Part shown: piece after piece, positions 37,574 to 49,534 of the stretch | Numbering within the stretch: position 1 is the stretch's first letter | Layout: each line of letters begins with the position of its first letter | Source: Jacaranda mimosifolia | Taxonomy: Eukaryota; Streptophyta; Magnoliopsida; Lamiales; Bignoniaceae | Length of the DNA stretch: 64,000 nucleotides | Assembly: GCA_018894105.1 (NCBI GenBank) | Contig: CM032119.1 | Coordinates: forward strand, 17,315,246 to 17,379,245 | Direction of reading: 5' to 3' | The notes under the pieces: generated by a model | What the model was told of the DNA's origin: nothing | Seen by the model: the letters and a program-made list of their open reading frames with translations, nothing else | Database searches by the model: none | Translations under genes and position numbers: made by a program

Positions 37574-40500
37574 TGTAACACCCCTAAAATTCAGTATTTC
37601 AGAAAATTGGGATTTAGAAATTAAGATTTCGGTTAATCGGATTTTAGGGCTCAGAATTAATAATAAAAGGACATAATTGCAAGGAAATTGGAAGTTTGGG
37701 ATTCAATTGAGGAATCTTATAATGTTAGGGACTTAATCGCAAAAATGGAAAATTGGATTTTGGAAAATAGCAGCTTTCTTCTCTTCCTCTTTTCTTCCTT
37801 CTTCTCATTTTTTTCTTCTTTCTTCTTCACTGTTCCATTTTCTTCCTCCTTCAATCGAGAGTCAACCACCACCATGATCCTATCTCCGGCGACCTAAACC
37901 CCAATCTAACCCCACCAAACTCTTTCCCCACATGCTTAGTGTCCATTTCCACCACCATGCAAGCCATCGGACGGCGGAGCTCCACGGCGGAGGAAGACCC
38001 AATTTTTGGTGGTGATGGGTTTAACATTTTTCGGCGGTGATTTAGGTGTTTGAGGGGTGTTTTGGAAAGCTTAAGGTGTGAGGAAGAGGGCTGTAGGGTT
38101 GCATGTCGTTGAAGAACGGCCAGAAGTTGAGAAAATGGTGATCGGAGTTGGGCGGTGTGTTTATAAATTGGTCTGAAAATTGGAGTTTTCGGAGGCTACA
38201 GGCGTCTAAATAGAAATCTGACTATACCGTTGGACTCAGGAGCTCGAAAGGAGTTGGACTGCTCGGTTTGAGAATTTTCCGGCAGCGGCGGACGGCGGCA
38301 CTCCGGTGGCCGGTGGTGGCGCTCCGGCGACCTCAGGGCAGTTTCTTCATCCCGACGTGGCGAACGCAGTGGCGTGGTTGGTTCGTGAAACTGAGGTCTT
38401 GTTGTGTAGTTGTGGTAGAGAATTGGAGAGTTGTTATATATATATATGTGCATGCATATGTATATTTTCCTTATTGAGTTGTATCCATGCCAAGAATAGA
38501 ATTTGAGGATGTTGAGATGTTATATATATATATATATATATATGTGAGTTGGTTTTCCATGCTATGGAATATGAATTTAGTGGACCTGGACTCATGCATA
38601 ATGCCAACTTGGACTTATTATAGTATTAAGGATTGTATTATAAGATTAAATGGCATTTGATTAGGAATTGATTATGTAAGGATTATGCTCATGACCTTGA
38701 AATAGGAATGAGATACTGTATTAATTGATAAATTAGTGATTTTGGATCGTTAATGGTATAATTGTGATTAATAGAATTAAGTATGGATTTTGATTATAAA
38801 TATTACTTTTTGGATAGGTAACAACGAAATGGGTCCTGCGGACCAATAGGCTGTTCACCGTGATAGCAGTTCTGAGATTACGGAGGTGAGGGTCTCCCAC
38901 TTTGGGTTATTGCTTTGATTACCGCTATTCGTGAATTGTTGAACCCCAGTGAGGGTCTGCCAATCTGGCACTTCATTTCATTTATTGATATTTTTGATAA
39001 ACCCCTGTGCAGGTTACTGTTTCTAAACTGACTGAACTGTTATTGAAATCTGTGATCTGTTAAGATCTCTGATATTCTGTTATCTGATTCGAACACCCCT
39101 GCGCGGGTTATTTCTGTTCTGATTCTGTTTTTGTTTGTTCTGATATCTGTACTATCTAGTACTATTACTGTTTGCCCTATCGGCACTTCTATACTATTCT
39201 GAATTGTATGTATGTTTGATACGCTATGGGCTATTCCCTGGGTATTCGTTCTGTAAGTCCAATACGCTAGGGGCTATTCCCTGGGTATTCAGTTTGTCAG
39301 CCATATGCTAGGGTTATTCCTAGGTATGAACGATGTGCTAGGGCTATTCCTGGGCATCTACTGTTATCCTTCGATTGACATCGGTTATCCATCCGTACTG
39401 TTATCTTTTGATCTGATATCCAACTGTCTGTTATCTGTTACCGATTTGATATGTTGTTCCCAGCTGTTAAGTTCGGGACGTGCTGATATGTTGTTCCCAG
39501 CTGTAAAGCGGGACGTGCTGATATGTTGTTCCCAGCTGTTAAGTTCGGGACGTGCTGATATGTTGTTCCCAGCTGTTAAGCTCGGGACATGCTGATATGT
39601 TGTTCCCAACTGTTAAAGTTCGGGACGTGCTGATATGTTGTTCCCAGCTGTAATGCGGGACGTGCTGATATGTTGTTCCCAGCTGTTAAAGCGGGACGTG
39701 CTGATATGTTGTTCCCAGCTGTTAAGTTCGGGACGTGCTGATATGTTGTTCCCAGCTGTAAAGCGTGACGTGCTGATATGTTGTTCCCAACTGTAAAGCG
39801 GGACGAGCTGATATGTTGTTCCCAGCTGTTAAGCTCGAGACGTGCTGATATGTTGTTCCCAGCTATTAAGTTCGGGACGTGCTGATATGTTGTTCCCAGT
39901 TGTAAAGTGGGACGAGCTGTTAAGGGACTGATATGATCTGTTAGATTGATTCGATTGATCTGATCTATTTATTGATTGATTTTGATTGTTTCCGGACTGA
40001 TTGAATGATTGCATGCTTGATTGAATGACTGAATGCGACTGACTGACTGACTGCCTGCCTGATCGATTGTCTGACCGTATTCTGATCTGTTCTGCCTGAC
40101 TGTTGATTTACAGTCTGTTGAGTTGATTCTCCCTCAACAGATTCCTTCTGTTATGCTTACAGTTATCCTTCACTAAGTCCTTTGGACTTAACCCCCCCGT
40201 TTATTTTGATTCTCTCAGACAGGGACTAAGCAAGGGATTTGGACTCCATGCTGGATAAGAGTATGTTTTGTAATAGATCAGAAGTTGTATGTATATATGG
40301 AAGTCGTCTGATTGCTAAGTATGGATTTGAGATCTATGATACGTTATGATGATAGGGATGACTTAAAGGTTGTAAATATTTCGTTATATAAGAACATGAA
40401 TTTTGGCCTTCGTTTTATAGATTATCGAGTTTGGTAAGGTTGTAATTCCGCTGCTTTTGATAAGTTGAATTGGAAATCTGGTGGCATGCATTTAGTTATG

Positions 40501-40661
40501 TGTTGTATATTACAGGTTTGTTTAAGTTTGAATCCACTACTATTTCTGATGAACATGAAATGTCTGATTATGGGCCTATTGAATTGTAATTTTTGGTTCA
40601 GAATTATTGAATGGAACGTTTTGATATCTCAGCTTTGGGATACCCGGAGTGGGGTGTCACA
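37574..40661 (+). repeat. 5' LTR of the gag-only element
   Basis: Includes a CT-rich stretch (37770-37860), TA microsatellites (38435-38450, 38521-38543), four degenerate copies of a GCTAGGGGCTATTCCCTGGG-type unit (39225-39355) and a 13-copy 35-37-bp tandem array (39447-39925). Several short frames are open in both LTRs, but they are low-complexity and I do not regard them as genes. Confidence 0.9.
39447..39925 (+). repeat. 35-37-bp tandem array in the 5' LTR, 13 copies
   Basis: The unit is TGATATGTTGTTCCCAGCTG followed by TTAAGTTCGGGACGTGC or shorter AAAGCGGGACGTGC variants. At least two unit subtypes (TTAAG-TTC and AAAGC) alternate. Each unit contains an ACGTG core in most copies. Confidence 0.92.
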
Positions 40662-40663
40662 GG

Positions 40664-40675
40664 TGGTATCAGAGC
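40664..40675 (+). other. Primer-binding site (tRNA-iMet)
   Basis: TGGTATCAGAGC, a perfect match to the common plant initiator-Met primer site, starts two bases after the LTR. Confidence 0.9.
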
Positions 40676-41093
40676 TTAGGTTTGGAAAGCCCAAGCAATG
40701 CTATGATATGATCCTCGGATATGGTACTTTTGGATAGTGGAGTTAAGTATGACTGTGGAATGTTTAAAATATGAATGAGTTAACGGATACTAGAGCCTAG
40801 GTTATTGATAATCTTGGCATTGTGTATCATTTGATAATATTGGAATTTGTGAATGATTTCTTATTTTGGTTAGTTTGAGTACGAATTATAGGTGTTTGAT
40901 TTACCGGAAGTGATTCGAAGATTTAAGATGAGATTAATCAGTTGCTATTAATGAGATGATTTACTTACTTCAGGATGTTTATGGGATCTTATGGTATTGT
41001 AGAATGAATAGACTTATATGTCTAGGTGTCTGACTTGATCTTATCTGATTCTTTTCCTCTCTTTTGTAGAATTTAGTAGAGTTGGTGGTAGTG

Positions 41094-42245
41094 ATGGCGT
41101 CGCAAGGTAGTTCTGAGATACCTATTCCTCCTAGAACAGGACGACGGGGTAGACCTCCTGGGCAAAAGGTCGTTAACCGACAAGTTCCTAGGCGAGAAGC
41201 ACCTGCCCATCCTCAACCAATGCCGGAAGAGGAAGTTTCTCAAACTCCTCCAATAGATCAACCGGCAGTGGATCCCCCGGAAGGGCCTGGTCTACGGGAG
41301 AGACAGAGACGCAGGCAACCGGCGGCTAGAGCGGAGGTAGCAGAGGCGGTTACAGAAGATAGAACCTTGGAACGATTTCTTCATTTCAATCCCCCGAAGT
41401 TCTTGGGAGGTCCTGATGATAGAAAGGCTGAGGAGTGGATCGAGAGTTTGGAAGTTATTTTTGGGACATTGCGCTACTCGGATGAACGGAGGGTTCGATT
41501 TGCTGCATTCCTTCTAGAAGGTTCCGCCCGGAGTTGGTAGAAGATGATTGATCGAATATGGACGGCTGAAGGAACCCACTGAACTTGGGAGAATTTCACC
41601 CGAGACTTTATGAGAAAATTTGTGCCAGAAGTGGTGAAACAGGTCAGGGAAAGGGAATTTATGGACCTGGTACAAGGGGCACAGTCTGTAAGTCAGTATG
41701 AGGCTACTTTTAGCCGATTGATGCAATATGCTCCTTACATACAAGATGATGAAGGTCGACAAGTTCAACGATTCTTACAAGGGCTGCGGCCAGAGCTTAG
41801 GCAAGGATTAGCCATTTGTGACTTGGCAAATCTCAATATGGCAGTAAGCCGAGCACTGCAACTGGAGTCAGAGCTGCAGGAAATTCGAAAGATTGAGAGT
41901 AAGGGCCGTAAGGATAAGATACACTTTGAGGAACAGAGTGATATTGGAAGAAAGCAACCGAGACTCCAGGTTGAAGGCACTGTCCATCGAGCCCATCAAT
42001 CTAGTGAGACTGCAAATGTGGTTCAAGGAATGGCTCGAAAACTCTGTGGATTTTGTGGAGGATATAACCATGGCGAATCTAGATATTGGAAGAAGCAGGG
42101 TAGATGCTTAGGTTGCGGTAGCGACCAGCACTTCATAAGAGATTGCCCCAAAAGAAAAGGGTCAACACCTGCAGAGAAAGGGAAGCAGGTAGCAGAAGCT
42201 AGTGGGAAACCGAAAATACGAGCTCGTGCATATGCCCTGACATGA
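41094..42245 (+). pseudogene. gag: Ty3/gypsy-type gag polyprotein with three nonsense codons
   Basis: The N-terminus is basic and Pro-rich (MASQGSSEIPIPP). The Retrotrans_gag (capsid) domain runs from FNPPKFLGGPDDRKAEEWIE through FTRDFMRKFVPEVVKQ to FLQGLRPELRQG. Nucleocapsid knuckles are CGFCGGYNHGESRY (final Cys lost) and an intact CLGCGSDQHFIRDC (C-x2-C-x4-H-x4-C). In-frame stops are TAG 41538-41540 (expected Trp), TGA 41580-41582 and TGA 42243-42245 (expected Arg, TREEA). There are no frameshifts. Gag would package element RNA into virus-like particles; polymerase and integrase would have to come from an autonomous partner. Confidence 0.87.
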
Positions 42246-42735
42246 GAAGAAGCACTAGATCCTATTGAGTTGGCAGGAGGTACGGTTTCTATTTTTGAAA
42301 CACTATAATGCCATATATATATGATCTTGGTGTTTTGCATTCTATTACTTGATGTATTTTACCAAATTAAATGTGCAATCCGAGACTATGGTTTAGTAGA
42401 AAGTTTGAAAACCCTTAGAAATAAGGTTAATAATAAACACCATGTGTTGGGATTGCCAGATGGAATTTGGTAATAGAAGATTGATTCCTCTAGATAGATA
42501 GGGTAGTCAATCGGAAGAGACCAGAAAACATGAGTGCCAGAAGAAGTAGAAGTGGGATTGCTAGATATGGCACACAAGTCGAGATATACGATGCATTCGA
42601 GAAGCACGAAGATGTATCGAGACTTGAAAAAGTAATTCTAGCATAATGTAAAAAGAGAAAGTAGATCGACAAACAGGCTCTACTCATTTTCTGTCAGTTG
42701 GATCATTAATCAGATGAGAATCTGGGGACAGATTC
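42246..42735 (+). other. Remnant between gag and polypurine tract
   Basis: Just after gag, GGTVSIFE and IYDLGVLHSIT resemble the flap and active-site region of a gypsy protease (usually LFD.GATHSF), degraded. The remaining roughly 400 bases match nothing I recognise. This is where the polymerase genes would lie in an autonomous relative. Confidence 0.5.
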
Positions 42736-42751
42736 TTTTAAGGGGGGGGAT
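42736..42751 (+). other. Polypurine tract
   Basis: TTTTAAGGGGGGGGAT directly abuts the 3' LTR. It is the expected plus-strand priming site. Confidence 0.85.
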
Positions 42752-45700
42752 TGTAACACCCCTAAAATTCAGTATTTCAGAAAATTGGGATTTAGAAATT
42801 AAGATTTCGGTTAATCGGATTTTAGGGCTCAGAATTAATAATAAAAGGACATAATTGCAAGGAAATTGGAAGTTTGGGATTCAATTGAGGAATCTTATAA
42901 TGTTAGGGACTTAATCGCAAAAATGGAAAATTGGATTTTGGAAAATAGCAGCTTTCTTCTCTTCCTCTTTTCTTCCTTCTTCTCATTTTTTTCTTCTTTC
43001 TTCTTCACTGTTCCATTTTCTTCCTCCTTCAACCGAGAGTCAACCACCACCATGATCCTATCTCCGGTGACCTAAACCCCAATCTAACCCCACCAAACTC
43101 TTTCCCCACATGCCTAGTGTCCATTTCCACCACCATGCAAGCCATCGGACGGCGGAGCTCCACGGCGGAGGAAGACCCGATTTTTGGTGGTGATGGGTTT
43201 AACATTTTCCGGCGGTGATTTAGGTGTTTGAGGGGTGTTTTGGAAAGCTTAAGGTGTGAGGAAGAGGGCTGTAGGGTTGCATGTGGTTGAAGAACGGCCA
43301 GAAGTTGAGAAAATGGTGATCGGAGTTGGGCGGTGTGTTTATAAATTGGTCTAAAAATTGGAGTTTTCGGAGGCTACAGGCGTCTAAACAGAAATCTGAC
43401 TGTACCGTTTGACTCAGGAGCTCGAAAGGAGTTGGACTGCTCGGTTTGAGAATTTTCCGGCAGCGGCGGACGGCGGCGCTCCGGCGGCCGGTGGTGGCGC
43501 TCCGGCGGTGCTCCGACGACCTCAGGGCAGTTTCTTCATCCCGACATGGCGAACGCAGTGGCGTGGTTGGTTCGTGAAACTGAGGTCTTGTTGTGTAGTT
43601 GTGGTAGAGAATTGGAGAGTTGTTATATATATATATGTGCATGCATATGTATATTTTCCTTATTGAGTTGTATCCATGCCAAGAATAGAATTTGAGGATG
43701 TTGAGATGTTATATATATATATATATGTGTGTTGGTTTTCCATGCTATGGAATATGAATTTAGTGGACCTGGACTCATGCATAATGCCAACTTGGACTTA
43801 TTATAGTATTAAGGATTGTATTATAAGATTAAATGGCATTTGATTAGGAATTGATTATGTAAGGATTATGTTCATGACCTTGAAATAGGAATGAGATACT
43901 GCATTAATTGATAAATTAGTGATTCTGGATCGTTAATGGTATAATTGTGATTAATAGAATTAAGTATGGATTTTGATTATAAATATTACTTTTTGGATAG
44001 GTAACAACGAAATGGGTCCTACGGACCAATAGGCTGCTGACCGTGATAGCAGTTCTGAGATTACGGAGGTGAGGGTCTCCCACTTTGGGTTATTGCTTTG
44101 ATTACCACTATTCGTGAATTGTTGAACCCTAGTGAGGGTCTGCCAATCTGGCACTTCATTTCATTTATTGATATTTTTGATAAACCCCTGTGCGGGTTAC
44201 TGTTTCTAAACTGACTGAACTGTTATTGAAATCAGTGATCTGTTAAGATCTCTGATATTCTGTTATCTGATTCGGACACCCCTGCGCGGGTTATTTCTGT
44301 TCTGATTCTGTTTTTGTTTGTTCTGATATCTGTACTATCTAGTACTATTACTGTTTGCCCTATCGGCACTTCTATACTATTCTGAATTGTCTGTATGTTT
44401 GATACGCTAGGGGCTATTCCCTGGGTATTCGTTCTGTAAGTCCAATACGCTAGGGGCTATTCCCTAGGTATTCAGTTTGTCAGCCATATGCTAGGGTTAT
44501 TCCTAGGTATGAATGAAGTGCTAGGGCTATTCCTGGGCATCTACTGTTATCCTTCGATTGACATCGGTTATCCATCCGTACTGTTATCTTTTGATCTGAT
44601 ATCCAACTGTCTGTTATCTGTTACCGATCTGATATGTTGTTCCCAGCTGTAAAGCGGGACGTGCTGATATGTTGTTCCCAGCTGTTAAGTTCGGGACGTG
44701 CTGATATGTTGTTCCCAGCTGTTAAGCTCGGGACGTGCTGATATGTTGCTCCCAACTGTTAAAGTTCGAGACGTGCTGATATTTTGTTCCCAGCTGTTAA
44801 AGCGGGACGTGCTGATATATTGTTCCCAGCTGTTAAGTTCGGGACGTGCTGATATGTTGTTCCCAGCTGTAAAGCGGGACGAGCTGATATGTTGTTCCCA
44901 GCTGTAAAGCGGGACGTGCTGATATGTTGTTCCCAACTGTAAAGCGGGACGAGCTGATATGTTGTTCCCAGCTGTTAAGCTCGGGACGTGCTGATATGTT
45001 GTTCCCAGCTGTTAAGTTCGGGACGTGCTGATATGTTGTTCCCAGCTGTAAAGCGTGACGTGCTGATATGTTGTTCCCAACTGTAAAGCGGGACGAGCTG
45101 ATATGTTGTTCCCAGCTGTTAAGCTCGGGACGTGCTGATATGTTGTTCCCAGCTGTTAAGTTCGGGACGTGCTGATATGTTGTTCCCAGTTGTAAAGTGG
45201 GACGAGCTGTTAAGGGACTGATATGATCTGTTAGATTGATTCGATTGATCTGATCTATTTATTGATTGATTTTGATTGTTTTCGGACTGATTGAATGATT
45301 GCATGCTTGATTGAATGACTGATTGCGACTGACTGACTGCCTGCCTGATCGATTGTCTGACCGTATTCTGATCTGTTCTGCCTGACTGTTGATTTACAGT
45401 CTGTTGAGTTGATTCTCCCTCAACAGATTCCTTCTGTTATGCTTACAGTTATCCCTCACTAAGTCCTTTGGACTTAACCCCCCCGTTTATTTTGATTCTC
45501 TCAGACAGGGACTAAGCAAGGGATTTGGACTCCATGCTGGATAAGAGTATGTTTTGTAATAGATCAAATGTTGTATGTATATATGGAAGTCGTCTGATTG
45601 CTAAGTATGGATTTGAGATCTATGATACGTTATGATGATAGGGATGACTTAAAGGTTGTAAATATTTCGTTATATAAGAACATGAATTTTGGCCTTCGTT

Positions 45701-45947
45701 TTATAGATAATCGAGTTTGGCAAGGTTGTAATTCCGCTGCTTTTGATAAGTTGAATTGGAAATCTGGTGGCATGCATTTAGTTATGTGTTGTATATTACA
45801 GGTTTGTTTAAGTTTGAATCCGCTACTATTTCTGATGAACATGAAATGTCTGATTATGGGCCTATTGAATTGTAATTTTTGGTTCAGAATTATTGAATGG
45901 AACGTTTTGATATCTCAGCTTTGGGATACCCAGAGTGGGGTGTCACA
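42752..45947 (+). repeat. 3' LTR of the gag-only element
   Basis: Near-identical to 37574-40661. The 108-bp length difference equals about three array units (16 against 13 copies); other small indels roughly cancel. Confidence 0.9.
44628..45205 (+). repeat. 35-37-bp tandem array in the 3' LTR, 16 copies
   Basis: Same unit family as 39447-39925 but with a different copy number and subtype order, showing unit gain or loss after (or during) insertion. The last three to five units are in the same order in both LTRs. Confidence 0.92.
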
Positions 45948-46061
45948 ACAAACATATTTCAATGTTAAATCTCAAATATTTATAGGAATTGTATAAAAAA
46001 AAGCCAGCAAGCAGCACTGCGATACAAATTGTTGTCTGATGAAAATAAAGGCAAATATTAC

Positions 46062-46765
46062 CAAATATGAAGTGGTCTAGGCTTGCATTTTGAACGAATT
46101 CATACACAAGAAGTCTCTCTACTCCTTCCAGCGCAAATCCCAGCAGCCTAACTAGATTTCTGTGTTGAAGTTTGGCCAGTAACAAGACTTCATTCTTGAA
46201 TTCCAGATCTCCTTGCCCTGAACACCTGATCAACCTTTTAACTGCTATTTCTTGGCCATTTTGGAGTTTCCCCTGAGATACAAAATATAAATTAACTCAA
46301 CTTAAATTATTTAAACTCTACTGCTTCTGGAATATCAAGCATTTGTTTCTATTTGTTTCTATATATATATATATATATATATAGTGCAACCACATCTCCA
46401 GTCACCTTGTAAACAGCATCAAATTCACCCTGCCCCAACTTGTTAGCAACGGAGAAATCATTAGTAGCAGCTCTAATTTTGCCAAAATCATATTGCAAGG
46501 GTACTTCTGGGGTTCTTATCTCGTCCCCAGCTAATTCAACGAGTAAAAGAAAAAAGATTAGCTGAATTCCGGCTGAAGTAAACACGTGAGATAATTATAT
46601 ATATATAAAGAAAAAAAGAAAAACCCTTACACGCAATAGTTTCCTCTGTTTTCACCTTCATTCTCTTCCTCATGCAGATGCCAAGACAAGCAGCTAATAT
46701 TAGACAAACAACAATTGGAACAACAATGATGATGGCAGTTCGAGTCGTATTATTATCACCATCTC
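46062..46765 (-). CDS. CRK copy 2, exons 2-4: membrane span and kinase N-lobe
   Basis: Exon 2 gives the TM segment ([19 protein letters not shown]) and basic flank RKRMKVK. Exon 3 gives [14 protein letters not shown] and the altered Gly-rich loop. Exon 4 keeps IAVKRL and [16 protein letters not shown] and ends FIFG before intron 4. Exon 4 is two codons shorter than in copy 1. All splice sites are GT/AG. Confidence 0.83.
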
Positions 46766-47318
46766 CTGCAAAATCCAACTGAGAAGTTCTCATCTATGCT
46801 CGATTTTTATCGTGCGGCTATGAAGTGTAAAGTCAATGTCAATTAGCAATGCTATCAGTTTATTTATAATTAGCAAATTCCTATCAATTTATAATTAGTA
46901 AAATACTATTAGTATACTACCTTTTACACAACATTAACAGGAAGAACAAGAAATTTTATGCTGGACAGAGTAACAGGATCAATGATGGACTGCAGAATAG
47001 CCATGATGTTATTATGCATATCGCCTAAAATCATGAGACCAAACAGATGACTTAATTATATGTGTTCTTCCACAAGACTTGGTGACCCTCAAGAGCTTAA
47101 TCACTACTGACTGATTGGACATACATATTCATTAGCCGATATTAGATTTCCACGTCACTTAAGTAAAATGAGTAGCGGTCTCTCTATATCTGATCTTGGA
47201 CGATCCTTATCTCTTGAGTTTTGAGCTAGTTTTTGCGAGCTAGGTCCATTCTTTGATAGCCAGATCTCCAGAAGCAAATTTCATCTTAGAAATACAGAAC
47301 CAATAAACGGTTTATTAC

Positions 47319-48111
47319 CTGGTGGCGAGAGCATTGGTGGCACGGAGTACACCATGGCCTGTGCTTCTTGGATCCTAGTTATATTGTAAAAGGATTTAAT
47401 CTCACATCGAAGATTGCAGCTGGGTGCAAAGATTCTGACTCCTGTCGAAATGTCACAACATCCAGCTGGAATATATTGGGCAGCCTCCATCAAGCAACCA
47501 GCACAATTCTCTGGGGAGACATCCGGCGTGCACTGTAGAAGGGCGAAAATTGTCCGAAAATCAGGCGCTGTGTGATTCCCTGCAGCAACCTTCATCAGTG
47601 AGCCACCGGAAGCCGCTTGGCTGCGAAGATCCTCAACCAACGTCCTCAGATTCTCCTCCAATTGCTCAGGGCTCGAGACATTAGCCACATTGCGAATTAT
47701 GAAAGCCGGAGTGTCGGCCCGGTTTCCAAATATAGACTTGTCCGAGTATTGTAACGTGCAAAATTCTGTCCACAGGATTGCCTGCTTCTGGTTCAGGCAT
47801 AAATTTGCAAGTTGGAGGGTAGCATTTTGGACACAAGTGCGACAGGAATGGAGCTGAATGTCGGGTCGGCAGACCGCTACGGCGTTGGCTCGATCCGGGT
47901 TCTGCCCATGGGATGCGTTGTAGAATCCGGTGTTGTCCATGTTTGAGGAAAGTGATGAAAGGAGTGTGTTTAGATTAGTGTGGTAAGTGCTGTTCCTAGT
48001 GTAATTACCATTATCGAAGCACCAATTATAGTCTTGAGCCGTGACAAAAGCGGAAAGGTTTGCCAGAATGATCAGGAAAGCGAAGAGAAGCCATCTTCGG
48101 GAACTACTCAT
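47319..48111 (-). CDS. CRK copy 2, exon 1: signal peptide and two DUF26 domains
   Basis: Open throughout. MSSSRRWLLFAFLIILANLS is the signal peptide, with cleavage likely near TAQDY. DUF26 motifs are CRPDIQLHSCRTC and CTPDVSPENCAGC. An upstream in-frame ATG at 48183 would add 24 polar residues before the signal peptide. I prefer 48111 because it aligns with copy 1 and leaves the signal peptide at the N-terminus. The donor is CCAG|GTAATA at 47319/47318. Confidence 0.88.
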
Positions 48112-48278
48112 GATGCTTGCTTTGCTTGTCGCTTTTAAATTGATCTTTGAGGTTTTGGACTGAAAGCTAATTAGTAGCAACAAGGCTGGCTAGCACTAGC
48201 AAGCAGCCAGTGCTTCTTCGATGAACCGTGACAATTATTAATTGGGAAGCCTTTAATTGTTCCGTCTTCGGCTACTAC
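48112..48278 (-). promoter_or_regulatory. Proximal upstream region of CRK copy 2
   Basis: Only about 167 bases separate the start codon from a MITE. This must contain the 5' untranslated region, so core promoter elements may lie inside or beyond the MITE. No clear TATA box is visible in the short stretch. Confidence 0.45.
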
Positions 48279-48968
48279 CCATGTTTTGAAAACCGGACCT
48301 GACCGATGATCGGTGGCCAGTCTGGTTCGATTGAGGCCTGAAAATCGATGTCGGTCAAAACCGGTGAAAACCAATCAAAATCGGTTGAACCGGTTCACTC
48401 CTTTTTTTTTTTTTTTAAATTTAAAAATTACTTTTTAAAAAAAAAAGAAGTAAAAAAGAAAAGAGAAATTAGAATTGAAGATGATAATTAAAGATTTTGG
48501 ACATGTAATTTTTTGAAATATAAATTTATTTTTTTGAAATTTAATGAAGTAATAGTTATATATGAATGCTTATGCTTATGTTTAATTTGTTATTTTATTT
48601 TGTTTCATCTCTCTTAAATTATATTGAATATTTAACGTAGAAGAATTTATTTGTACTTGGAGTTGAAGCATAAAACGAATGATTACTTATATTAATGTGA
48701 AATATTATTTTTTATTTATTTATAGTTAACTAATTGTGAAATAATATTATTTTTTAAAAAACATACTTCAAAATAAGTAAGTTGAGATTTTTTCAAATAA
48801 TATTCTTTCTATATCAATTGGAAGTTTTATTTTTTGTTAATATTAAAATATTATATATTTTTATAAAATTAAATATAATTATTACGTCATTATGATGTCA
48901 AACCGATCGAACCGACTAATAACCAGTACGGTCACCGGTTCTTTGTCTAGTCCGATTTTGAAAACATT
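48279..48968. mobile_element. MITE, 690 bp, in the CRK copy 2 promoter
   Basis: Termini CCATGTTTTGAAAACCGGAC and, on the other strand, AATGTTTTCAAAATCGGAC face each other. They are flanked by a perfect 9-bp duplication GGCTACTAC (48270-48278, 48969-48977). Inner parts contain ACCGGTGA/TCACCGGT and AACCGGTT palindromes. The 8-9-bp duplication fits hAT or Mutator-like; I cannot decide between them. There is no coding capacity. Confidence 0.8.
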
Positions 48969-48977
48969 GGCTACTAC

Positions 48978-48978
48978 T

Positions 48979-49023
<45 letters not shown>

Positions 49024-49500
49024 AAGTAAAATGGCATTCATTCCATATTTCTCTCTCTCATGTAGACAACTTGATATTTATTTTTTGGTCCAAGTAAGAT
49101 AATTTCTTTTTATATATTTTATAATTTTAAAATTCCTAATTTATTTTTCCTTATTAGATTTTGACTTATAGATTCTCGTTATTAGCTTTCATAAGTTTAT
49201 ATTCAAATATAGAAACAATCTTTTCTATTGTTGAATATAGGTAATCAAGAACTAATTAAGAAAAATTGGACTCCGTGATTTATTTCATTAGTAAAGTATT
49301 CCTAATGAAAAAGCTAATTCGTATACATGTAAATTAGTTCATCCATTCCACGGTTTAGGAGTTCTATTTTACATAAAATTTATTAGTAAATATTATCTTT
49401 CTTCTTTGAATTATATATTTCTCAAATTCATATAATAATAACTATTTTTCTTGCTATATAAATTTATTTTATAACTCCATGTTTAATTTTAACAAATGCT

Positions 49501-49534
<34 letters not shown>

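Larger units (their letters stand above)
37574..45947 (+). mobile_element. Gag-only LTR retrotransposon (TR-GAG-like, Ty3/gypsy gag), 8.4 kb
   Basis: LTRs at 37574-40661 (3,088 bp) and 42752-45947 (3,196 bp) begin TGTAACACCCC and end GGGGTGTCACA. They are flanked by a perfect 5-bp duplication ACAAA (37569-37573, 45948-45952). The 2.1-kb interior has a primer site, one gag gene and a polypurine tract, but no reverse transcriptase, RNase H or integrase; only a hint of the protease start follows gag. This is the layout described as TR-GAG: non-autonomous elements with terminal repeats and gag only. It lies antisense to the host gene. By eye the first 850 bases of the LTRs differ at about a dozen sites, so the insertion is fairly recent. 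Confidence 0.9.

Noticed and set aside
37688..37897. 69-codon frame repeated at 42866-43075 in both LTRs
   Set aside because: The repetition is explained by the LTR pair. The frame is Ser/Phe-rich from a CT-rich tract and lies in promoter/untranslated sequence.
38196..38506. Arg/Pro-rich frames in the LTR (also 43220-43666)
   Set aside because: GC-rich LTR stretch with open frames on both strands. The two LTR copies differ in length and frame here, so there is no coding constraint.
39305..39609. Repetitive frames across the 36-bp array (also 44685-44936)
   Set aside because: They arise from unit lengths of 35-37 bp and change frame between units. They are a tandem-repeat artefact.
39447..39925. 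Regularly spaced repeats as a CRISPR-like array
   Set aside because: Units are contiguous variants of one sequence without unique spacers. It is a minisatellite in a plant LTR.
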